Of a stretch of 64,000 nucleotides of DNA, positions 54,886 to 64,000 are shown piece by piece. How positions within the stretch are numbered: the stretch's first letter is position 1; each line of letters opens with the position of its first letter. Made by a program: the position numbers and the translations under genes. The notes below the pieces were generated by a model. That model had not been told where the DNA came from and made no database searches. It saw only the letters and a list, made by a program, of their open reading frames with translations. This stretch comes from Aplectana chamaeleonis (taxonomy: Eukaryota > Nematoda > Chromadorea > Rhabditida > Cosmocercidae): NCBI GenBank assembly GCA_029168955.1, contig JAPDOI010000170.1:1322001-1386000 (forward strand). The letters run 5' to 3'.

Positions 54886-57109
54886 TATGCTGTCCTATCC
54901 AGTCATACTCTTTTAATTTTTTCTCTAGTTGCTTTCATAGTTTTTTTATATCGGATGCTCATTCATTATCTTGGGATTTGTCTGTTTGTGTTTCTTACTA
55001 TCCCGATAAACAATACATCAATACAATCCTTGCTTTTCTTAGAGCCATCAGTTTCGTGGCAGTATTCTGGAGCAGTAGACCGAGATTGTACAGCTTTATT
55101 AAGAAAACAGTTCGGCAATCACGCCTTCGACAGAGCCTTTGGTGTGCAGACTGAAGCCTGCTATGCAAAGGGTATATAGATAGGCAAGATTGTTTGCCAA
55201 TATTCGATATCTGCGATTTCTTACGGTTTTCGGATTTGCTCATTTTTGTTGTTTTCGGTAGAGTTCACGTAACAAATTTAGTCTGGTGAATGCACGGGGC
55301 TGCGACGGTAGATCGCCGCGCGCGAATCGATACCCCGTCGGCCAGTGACGCCGTCAACACCGCACGGCCAGGCGCCTAGTCCATGCGTCAGACTAAATCG
55401 AATACGGAAACCTCCATCCTGATTTTTGTCTTGAGTTCTGAAAAGGGTTCCCGTGCTTTCTGGTTTTAATTATTTTCTCGTTGCTTTCTGCTTTATTAAG
55501 TTGGGCGTAAAATAGTCTTGGCTGCACATTTCTTCCTCTACCTTATGCTTCTCGTCGTTTCCTATGGAGATCGATCAATTTTGAATTTTACATCTAAATA
55601 CACTGAAAGATTATTTTGAAATGTTTATATTTGCTTTCTCTTAGAGCCCCAAATCAGCCATCATCGGTTGAACTTGTGATCCCTCTGTGGACTGGATGAT
55701 AGCATCAAAACAAATGGCGGAAATTTCTCAATTGGGTGAATTTTGTATTTCCACGAAAAATCAACTTTCTGCTATTTCTCTTGTATTCGGGACTGCAAGG
55801 CACCAAACTCTGTGGGTCAATATTATAACAACTTTCCTATTCGAATATATTTATTTTGCCATTCATCGACCATTTTTTTTTCAAAAATCTATTTTTGGTA
55901 CTTTTTTTCGACTGTTGAGAAAAGCTGTTAATTCAATCAATGAATAACATTATCTGAAAAATAGCTACTTCATAGTACTTTCATCTAAGGTTTGGGGTTT
56001 TGAAGATTTAACATAGAAGATAAATCGCAGAGGTTTCGAAATTCGCGAAAAGACACACTCCATTGATAGTTAAATTAATCATGGCTAATTTGATAAGAGT
56101 AAAAATAAACATTCCCCAAAATACAGACGTGGACCACACAGTGCATTCAAATGTGAAATTTGAAAGCGATCAAGTTCTAGCGAAAGCGACAAGGAGCATT
56201 AGATAGAGAAAGAAATCTTGCTTTCGAATGCTATATGTATACACATTACAAAGCAAAGCCCGCCATAACGAGAAAAAATTCAAAACGAACAAAGGGCAGG
56301 GACTTTTTCCTCAACACAATTTTTGTAGGATGATTCGTTCTCTCGGAATTAGAATACCTGAAGTCACAGTTCAAACGATTCATATCCGAATAATATTTTA
56401 TCGTTGTTATCAAAACCATTTTTTCAGATAAAGCGAAGTTATATTAATCAAATTGAATTATATAAGAATTCAAATTACAGAGAAAATTTAGATAAAAAAT
56501 CAAATAAAGAAATTTAAAATGAGTATTAAATACAAATAGAAAAGCCGAAATAGTTAAGAACCAAAAAGACTCAAGCAAGTAACTAAATGAATAGCCAATA
56601 AGTAATACCTATAGGAAAAGTGAGATTAAAATTTATAAAAATTAGAAATCTAAAAAAATAAAATTTGTGAAAAACTGAGTCGAAATTCAAATAAACTAGA
56701 GTAGACCCAGTTACACATTTCAGCAGCTCGTATTGACCCACTTTTCACCCACTCGATTGATTGTGTCAACCCTATATGCCTTGTTTCAGAGTAAGCCACA
56801 TATTGAATTAAAAGAAAGAGGGATCGATGCTGATTCCAAAAATGTCTTGAAGTTTGAAAATCGCCCACTTTGAAGCGAGTTATGATCAAAAGACGAAAAA
56901 AGCGATTTTCCGCGTTTTTTTTCGCCTTTTTGCCAAAACTTAGGGTGGGTATTGTATTGTCACATAGTGATCGGAGTTCTATCATCTGAGCTTCTAAAAT
57001 TGCTCTATCAAGAAACCTTCATTCAAAACACCCATTTCGCAGATTTTGAAGGATGGCGTTCGACATCTTCCGTAATTGGAATTGCGAGGAAGACCTCTTC
57101 AGATAAAGG
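54886..57109. other. Unassigned sequence, partly AT-rich
   Basis: 55280-55400 shares a short block with 18955-19010. 55980-56700 is very AT-rich. No ORF has a recognisable domain. Confidence 0.4.
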
Positions 57110-57345
57110 CAATGCCAAGGTCTGTCCGAATAAGCCTCTCCGCCCGTGCAGTTGGCGTGCGCGTCGAACGGCAGTGGCGGGGGCATTTTCGGACTATCTT
57201 CCCACAACTGCAAACAGCTTGCTGGAATATCATTCGCTACTCATCTGACATTCCTACTAATTGATTTACAAGTGGGAAAGTGCCTTTACAACAGCACGCC
57301 GACCGCGTGGGCGAGCAGTCTCATTCAGACGGGCTTCAGATGGTT
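57110..57345. mobile_element. Diverged copy of the GC-rich TA MITE
   Basis: AAGGTCTGTCCGAATAAGCC at the left and CTCATTCAGACGGGCTT at the right are loose matches to the ends of 48710-48996 and 57499-57785. Confidence 0.45.
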
Positions 57346-57498
57346 TAGTAACAGGTACCTCATGTGACAATTCGAGGCCCAATGTTCTGGGGATCAGAGG
57401 ACAATTTGAAGAATTTCATGAAATACGGGTGATTTTGTGGCACCCTGCCGGCGGTCCGCCAGCACGCTTGCCCACCGCAGGCAGCGTCTTGGCTACTA

Positions 57499-57785
57499 AA
57501 GTGTGCCCGAATGAGAATGGCGGCCCACGCGGCCGGCGTGCTTGGCAGGCGGCCGTCGCATGTGTCGCTCTCGGACGAGTGTTGGATTTCGACGACGGCC
57601 GTCCCCTCTCCCCCCGACTACAGAGCTGATTGATCGGCGCAGTGTTTGCTGCCAGCCGGTTCCGGCCCCGTTCGTAGTCGATGGCGGTGGGGACTTTTCG
57701 CATGCTCGTCCGAGAGCGGCGCACGCGACGGCTGCCTGCCAAGCACGCCGGCCGCATGGGCAGCCATTTTCATTCGGACGCACAT
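57499..57785. mobile_element. GC-rich TA-flanked MITE, copy 2
   Basis: 287 bp between TA (57497-57498) and TA (57786-57787). Ends AAGTGTGCCCGAATGAGAAT and ATTTTCATTCGGACGCACAT. Collinear with 48710-48996 over its whole length. Confidence 0.8.
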
Positions 57786-57819
57786 TACCTGGTTTTCCCG
57801 CTGTTGAGCAATCGCTTAA

Positions 57820-58286
57820 AGGCAGTGTTAACGTGAAAAGTGTTCGAAATTTCACTAGGAATGGGTAGTGGAGGGACACTCTGTAAAGTTAACGTCGAAA
57901 GAACGTATGAAAATGAGCCAGGAAGAGCCAAAAAGAGCCCGAAGTTGCTACTTTGAGCGCAAGGCAAACCCCAGAGCGCATTTCCCGTCCACAACGAATG
58001 AAATTTCCAGATCGTGAGATGAGCGATGGTTTCCGTTCAATAGCCCAGTTCTTCCCTTTATTCCCAACTTCTCTCTTTACTCAGGCCAGCTCACATCGGC
58101 GGCAAAAGACGGAGGTTACAAGCCTCGGAAAACTCGTCCATCATGCTTCTCTAACTCAATTTTTGAGGGACCATAACTCCGTTCCCAGAAGGTCGTGTAC
58201 GATTTCAGAGGGAATCAGCATGGGACCGTTTACAAGATAGGGTGACAAAAAGAAAAAAAAAACTATTTCTATCGTGGACACTGCCT
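57820..58286. mobile_element. TTAA MITE, family G, best copy
   Basis: Left AGGCAGTGTTAACGTGAAAA preceded by TTAA (57816-57819); right TCTATCGTGGACACTGCCTT followed by a mutated TCAA. Interior GCGATGGTTTCCGTTCAATA and GACGGAGGTTACAAGCCTCG. Use this copy to recognise the fragments at 17590, 28831, 38870 and 49440. Confidence 0.75.
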
Positions 58287-58797
58287 TCAACTGCGGTCCG
58301 CCAGTCTCGTCGCAGACCGATAGTTTGAGATTGCTCCCTTATTGCGCTCGTCGCCGTAGCCCAACACATTATGTTTCCCAGTGCTGCTCGCAGGGCTGGG
58401 CACGCGTCCCGGTTAACCTTAGGGGGGTGCATATTGGACATTGCAGAGAGGGCAAAGGGGGTGCCTAAACCGGACACCAAAAAAAGCGAAGTGCATGTTC
58501 TGTGAAATTTCAGGAGCAAAATAATACACGATTCTCTACTGGTTTGTCATATCTTCCTCTTCGCTTTTTAAGACAAACACAGAATTAGAATTATTGATAG
58601 ATATGCAGTTTGTGTTCGGAATAATTCATAGTTGCTGTCGAAGCTTCTCATCAACAACTCTATTAATTGAAGATCATATATAATGTGTTTGATTGTTTTG
58701 ATGAAGGAATGAACACTACTCCATTATCTAGTAGCAAGTAAGGATTGATGTGGTGTAATGTTTCTTTGGTGTAACGCTCAGTGATTGTACAAGTGTA

Positions 58798-60416
58798 CTC
58801 AGGCCGGTGTAGTACCAGAAAATTACCAGAAATTTCCCAGGGATCAGTGGTAAATGTGCAATTACCACCCGATTACGGACATTTTACCAGAGATTTTACC
58901 ATCTTAATCTCTGTTGTTGACAAATTCCCAAGCCAGATTACGAGAAAGTTACCCATAAATTTCTCTATTGATTTTCCGGAATCTCTTCCCTGTATTCTGT
59001 CAGAAAAATGGCGATTTCTGACAGAATGCGAAATACGGCTTTTAGCATCCGAATTGGCGGTTTTGGGGGTCAGTAAGGATGAGTTCTAAGCATCAAGACT
59101 CTTTCGGGACTCAGGAAGAATGGTGGGGCGCGGCTTTACACTTCCAGTGGAAACTCCTGAGCGAAACGGTTGTGGGAATAGGAGTGAACGCGGAAGCATC
59201 TCAGTGATCCATATGAGCGCGCGGTGCTTGACCAAAGTACGCGTACGCAAGTGCGCTCTCCTCCCCTTCACACACGTAGCACGCAAGCGCGTGCACACTC
59301 ATATGTATAGCGCTCTCACGCGCAAATGCATGCGCTCCCAGAGACTGGACATTCACGCACGCTCATTTAAACACGCTGTATATGCGTGTATACGTGATCA
59401 TACTTCTCCAGTTCGGAAGTCAATTTTAATCGGGCACGTTACGAGCGTGGTGATTGCGGTGTATGATGCTTTTTCTTATTCCTTCACACCACAGGTGTGA
59501 GGAAATCTTGGTAAAATCTTGCAGATGAATTTAATAGATGGCCTGGTTGCTCACCCCTGAATTCAGGGGGCTCAGGGGTACTCAGCGAGACGGCTGGCGC
59601 CCTGGCACATCTCGAGGGTGCCGCCAGCGGCGAACCGAAGCCTGCACATGCGACGCCACGAGGCGTGGTCGTTCTCGTGGCGCCAGACTGTGAGGAGGGC
59701 AGGCGGATCAGTGAGGAAGGCTGTCACACCTATTGGTTGAGGCTACGCTTCTGGAATCATTAGCGCTTACTCCGGCCCTTTTCCTCTGATCTGCTCCGCC
59801 CTTCTCTGTCTGGCGCCTCAAGACGACTCACCTTATGCGACGCAATAACGCTGCGCGGATATTGGCTCGCCCGCTAACCACAAAACACGCTACGCCATCT
59901 TCAATTCGGCCGGTTGGAAAAGACAATTGATAATGGTCACGAATGATCACGTCGTAACGTGCCTTTATCGCGTGCACGGCCGGTATGCTGGTGTCTCTGT
60001 CTCACTAGAGTACTCTATTCGGCATTCCTGGTAATGCCGGCCCTGGAAGGTGACTTCCTGAGTCCTTCTCCGAGTAAGGCCAGCATATTTCTTTGCATGC
60101 TGAGTGGATAGGGCATCCCCACGGCTGGGGGCGAGGGCTTTGCGATCCGCGGGGATGGTGGTTCTTCACCGCAGACTGCGGCGGATTTGGCGAAGTTCGG
60201 CAGAATTTTCCGTACTGTCCCGACCAGAGTAGCCGGAAAAAATTCTGACAGATTTCGGTAAAATTCTGCCACGTTAGAAAAACGAGAAAAAATTCGCTGC
60301 AGAAAACGGTAAAATCAACTACCAGAGGAGGGCAAAAAATCGTTCCTGTAATCTGGGCAGAATTTTCCTGCAGTAATCTGCTCAGAATCTTACCCGTAAT
60401 ACCTGGTAGGCCTGAG
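58798..60416. mobile_element. TA-flanked element nested in F copy 2
   Basis: CTCAGGCCGGTG at the left and CCTGGTAGGCCTGAG at the right, between TA dinucleotides (58796-58797, 60417-60418). The interruption is evident because copy 1 of element F reads straight through (near 28750). Subterminal zones hold TTACCAG/GGTAAAATTC-type motifs repeated irregularly. An alternative boundary 8-9 bp further out (ACAAGTGT inverted) cannot be excluded. The interior includes a GC-rich block (59580-60200) with an unrecognised minus-strand ORF and an alternating purine-pyrimidine tract. Confidence 0.65.
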
Positions 60417-61087
60417 TAACACTTGTGGTATACCTATTAGAAGCGAAGATACAGAGACAGCGCCTCAGACGAGCTATCGTTCAACGTTCAGAAAAGGATT
60501 AGCGGAACTGCCGTTTTATGGCAGACTAAAAATACAGATATCATGGTCAGTATAAAAACAAGCCAACGGGAATTTTGCTCCATGAGAATGACGTATTAAG
60601 AGAGCCGACTGTAAAATTCGAAGACTGCAAGTTCCAGTGAAAGAAGCAAATAATCGTATTTTCCTGCTTGGAGAAGCACTCCTGTTCATAAAAGCCTGAA
60701 TTTTATCCAGCTTGAATGCTGCAATCGCAGAGACTCGTTGTGCGATATGGTGATTTGTCCGTAGCTACAACAGCGCACACTGGAGTGGACGCGCGCACGT
60801 ATATTAATTAAAATAAGTTTTATTACAGAATGGGAGGAGAAAAGGATCGAAAGTAGAGTAAATGGAAGAAGGCAGAAATAGGTTGCTTTCAATGTAACCA
60901 TCTCAGAAATTTAATGTAAATAAACTAAATTGGGAGCAGGTGAATTTTTTTCGACTCTGGATACAAGGTTTATTCAAATGAACTTTTTTGATTAAAAACA
61001 GCATTAACCATGACAACTAAGAGCATCGTGGGAGAAAGAGGAGAATCTGGCAGGCATTTTAGTAACAAAAGCTTGATATTCAATGTA

Positions 61088-61168
61088 GATTTAAGGACCT
61101 TAAAACTCGTCCTGGTTTTGGTCCCGGTTTTCGGGTAAAACTGGACGAGATTTAAGGTCCTTAAATCA
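61088..61168. repeat. Palindrome at the centre of element F copy 2
   Basis: GATTTAAGGACCTTAAAACT and its complement surround GTCCTGGTTTT and its near complement. Equivalent to 28019-28103. Confidence 0.82.
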
Positions 61169-62145
61169 CATTAAAAAAAACGATCTTGTTGAAGCTTTCA
61201 AACTGTTTGTCAGATTCTCTCTTTCAAACAATATCCTTTGCCTCGCATGTTTAATGCTACTTTTAATCAACTAGGTTCGTTTTAAATTAAACTTCTGTCA
61301 CGGCTACACATACTTACCCCCTGCTCCAACTTTGTTTGTTTACATTACATTTCCTAAAATGGGTACATCCAGAATAGACAATTTTCATCATCTTCCATTT
61401 CCTTCGGTTTCAATCGTCGTTTCTCTTCCCTTCTGTTCTGTGTAATCAAAATACATTTTATTAATATTGTGTGCGCGTCCACTCCCGTGTGCGCTGTGGT
61501 AGCTGCGTACACACACACCAGATCGTGCACGGCGGGCCGGGTCTCTGAAGGATTTGCGGCATTCTACGTGGGTAAAAAATAGGTTTTCCACCTCCTACGC
61601 ATCTCATTAATCCCTAAAATGGTTCCACAACACAAAAATAATCCTGGAAAATTTTCTTCATCAGAACGATCAAAGACGGATGAATCTCTTCGTACATAGG
61701 TTCATGAAAACATTCGATAGAAAAAAAAACATTGATTACTGCAAATAAAAAGTAGCTCTGTTGTTGCTTGTAATTGCTGGAATTGTAATGAATAAAAAAT
61801 TGGTTCTCTTTGTCGCTACAATCCTACCTTCTTATTAAAAAAATTTTCTTCATAAGATTGTTTGGAAGTTTAAAAATTAGCACTACCTTTTTATGTTGGA
61901 CATTTTCGTGGAATTTTTCTTTATTCAGTGCTTTTTTTTTTAAGTACTCTGGTTTATCAAAATATGGAAGTCAAGATCATGGCTGTCGCTCAACTGCCTA
62001 ACTTCTCGGAAAACAAAAAAAAAAAAACAGCCGATTTCTGATTTCTCTCATAGGGGGTGCCTTGGAAAAATTGCCGGGGAGCTAAGGGGGTGCATATTCG
62101 CAAATCGCCCTGCCGGGACGTGTGCCCAGCGCCTCTGGCTGCTCG

Positions 62146-63557
62146 TCGACTTCAACTCTGCAGACCCTCGTGCGTTTCTTTCCGCTCTCGCCGCGTCACG
62201 ACTTCGTAATTACGGTCATCACAGATCGTCATCACCGACCGCCAAAAGGGATTTGAAACGGTCAGTGCGATCGTATATTGGAAAGCTGTTATATAGAGAA
62301 CTATAGCTCTCACTATATATGGAAAACTCGAAAACGAAATCCATCGTGAACGATGTCTTTGTGCATGACAATTGAGGTGTACTACCATGTTATGGAAAAA
62401 CCTCACCTTGTTCTTCTTTCTGTTTTGGAAGACGAATTGTGTACGTTTTGCCAGCTCTGACCAGATGTTCATTCCTGGGCTCAGAATGATCGACTTTCAG
62501 CTGTGTGTCTTCTCCATTCTCAGCGAAAATGTCTAAAATCGGCTTGATAATTTTATAGGTTGTGTAGGAAGAGTTGACTGCACTTTTCACGTTTTACAAA
62601 GCTGAGAGCGAACCGGTCTACAATTCCTGCCTCACCTCACTGGCATCTTCTCTACTGTAGTGAGCATTGTGCTTACGCTCCAAGCGAAGTCTACGTGAAG
62701 CAAAAATTCACAACTTCTTGAGGTATGTAATCTCAACTCCACCACAACCTTCCCTAATCCTAATCCATTTCTAATGGAAAAATGGAGAACAATAAAATTT
62801 TTCACATTACCAGTGACAGAGTTTTTTTCCGACCAGGTGAACACGTGGATGTTTGACGAAGTATTCCAGCTTGTGGTGATTCGAAGCGCGAGTATACTTT
62901 ATTCTATCCATGCTGCAGTCATGACTCCAAAACGGCGATTAATAAGGGTGTAGTTAGGCTCGGTACGTATACATATGTATAACGATTATATTGGGTTGAT
63001 GAATAAGTTCCCGCGTTTTCAACCAATCGAAACGTTCTCGTTGAACTTCGCCAACTTCCGCGACTTGTGATAAACGATTCGAAAGGAATCTATTCGTTCC
63101 TACAAGACGTAAAGTTAGCTTTCTTTGAAACAGATCCAATATCACTGAGTTTCGGCTCAATGAAAGGCAGGGTAAAAAAACTTCTGACTCATTTTACTGA
63201 CCCAAAATTTTTGAAAACAAATCTGATCTCAAAAACCCATTCGCACACTCTTGTAGAGCAGAAGATTCCCTTTGAAGAATATATAACACTATGCCAAAAT
63301 TGACGCAACTTCATGTACAATTTAAAGGAGAGCGTTGAGCAAATTACTCCTTGAATTTTTGATTGAAAATAAGCTCTCGTGTTTTTCTATCGACAACATT
63401 TTATCCATGTGGGAAACAGCACTTACGACAACATTTCCTTTTAATTAACTATTTTTTTTTCTGTTGCTTCTGGCACTCTACCTCCAGCCCTCTTTGCGCC
63501 AAAAATTGCCTCAGCGCGTGTGTCGAAGAAGTGCGGTAGGCCAGGCTTTGCGGTTTT
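62146..63557. other. Unassigned sequence with a mariner-like end
   Basis: 62993-63016 reads TTGGGTTGATGAATAAGTTC after TA, like the terminus of mariner elements; the opposite end was not found. A diverged TTAA-MITE end lies near 62340 (ATCGTGAACGATGTCTTT). No gene seen. Confidence 0.4.
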
Positions 63558-63560
63558 TTA

Positions 63561-63682
63561 AGCCGGGATCATACTTTCAGGACGAGTCGCAATGTTTACC
63601 ATCCACAACGATCCGAAATTCTGATATGCCTGATATGCGCCGTGTGGCTGCCACTGGTCGCGGTGAAAGTATGAACCCGGCC
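63561..63682. mobile_element. 122-bp Harbinger-like MITE
   Basis: Ends AGCCGGGATCATACTTTC and GAAAGTATGAACCCGGCC (two differences) flanked by a direct TTA on both sides (63558-63560, 63683-63685), the TWA-type duplication of PIF/Harbinger. Confidence 0.75.
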
Positions 63683-63873
63683 TTACTGTCGATACACGCA
63701 GGAATAACTCCGCAAAATTGAAAGGAAAGAAAAAACAATAACCCAAAAAAAAAAAATTATCGGCTATTTCTTATCGGATTGAGGTAAACTTGGAAACTGA
63801 GTCAGCCTTGGCTACAATATGAATAGTGAAATTACGCAAACGTCCCGCCGCCTTTTTTTTCTGCTGCCGTTTA

Positions 63874-64000
63874 CTCAGCTTATCTGGGCCAAACTTCCGG
63901 TCCGGCAATTGTGTCTCGACACGCCCTTTGCAGCCAGGCATGCGTTCGAGTCAGTCGGCGTTTCCAGCGCCAAAGCCGACTCCGAATACGTCGCTTTTAT
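63874..64000. mobile_element. TA-flanked palindromic MITE, copy C (cut by window end)
   Basis: CTCAGCTTATCTGGGCC then GTGTCTCGACACGCC and CCAGCGCCAAAGCCGAC, matching copies at 10372 and 29344. Only the left half is in the window. Confidence 0.7.

Larger units (their letters stand above)
58391..62137. mobile_element. Foldback hAT-type element F, copy 2
   Basis: CAGGGCTGGGCACGCGTCCC at the left and ACGTGTGCCCAGCGCCTCTG at the right are flanked by a perfect 8-bp duplication GCTGCTCG (58383-58390, 62138-62145). It is collinear with the reverse complement of copy 1 (23837-29896) outside the insertions, and centred on a palindrome at 61088-61168. It carries a 1.6-kb insertion (58798-60416); without it the element is about 2.1 kb. 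It lacks the RTE and the two MITEs of copy 1, which is what lets their boundaries be read. No transposase. Confidence 0.87.

Noticed and set aside
59580..60300. GC-rich block as a retrotransposon coding fragment
   Set aside because: I tried to read endonuclease or RT motifs in all frames and found none that I could name.

Overview
The window looks like nuclear DNA of a nematode, probably a parasitic strongylid such as a hookworm. That is an inference: it rests on the RTE-1-like retrotransposon, the mariner and Tc1 transposases, the dense MITEs and the intron-style signals, not on any species marker. I see no operons, rRNA, convincing tRNA, CRISPR array or complete host gene. Almost everything I can support is repeat or transposon. 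Boundaries, identities and copy counts were read by eye and should be treated as approximate unless a target-site duplication (TSD) is quoted.

Layout. 0-2.5 kb: the 3' end of a non-LTR element, a small MITE and an old dispersed repeat. 2.7-17.4 kb: a repeat core. It holds four tandem arrays that all have a 42-bp period (3.7-5.0, 6.8-9.7, 12.4-13.5 and 14.4-16.7 kb), interleaved with nested hairpin elements that share a GATTTGGC module, Harbinger-like and MULE-like MITEs, and a foldback. 17.4-23.8 kb: relics and unassigned sequence. 23.8-29.9 kb: a foldback hAT-type element with an 8-bp TSD, carrying an RTE retrotransposon (11-bp TSD) and two MITEs. 30.1-33.0 kb: a second hAT-like element containing an internally deleted mariner, then a TTACATGTAA-rich inverted-repeat element. 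33.7-35.2 kb: a perfect palindrome and a purine/pyrimidine foldback. 35.2-37.3 kb: the only stretch with exon-like ORFs and splice signals (weak). 37.5-38.8 kb: a broken Tc1-like element. 39-53.7 kb: TTAA MITEs, two more hAT-like elements filled with short motif arrays, hairpins and unassigned sequence. 53.8-54.9 kb: a broken CR1/Jockey-like reverse transcriptase. 57.1-62.1 kb: MITEs and a second copy of the foldback hAT element, which carries its own insertion. 62.1-64 kb: MITE ends.

The most unusual signals are four. (1) Several arrays share a 42-bp period (four 10.5-bp helical turns) despite unrelated sequence. One of them presents roughly 45-50 copies of TGACGTCA, the CRE/ATF site. (2) A group of CAGGG-ended elements with 8-bp TSDs share termini, but each has its own short-motif array inside. 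(3) A family of long hairpins has arms built from reiterated GAAAT...GATTTGGC modules and an AAATCACGCG centre. (4) A foldback hAT-type element is present twice with different intact TSDs, and a TE is nested in each copy. The genes do not form a pathway; the shared story is transposition, nesting and satellite expansion.
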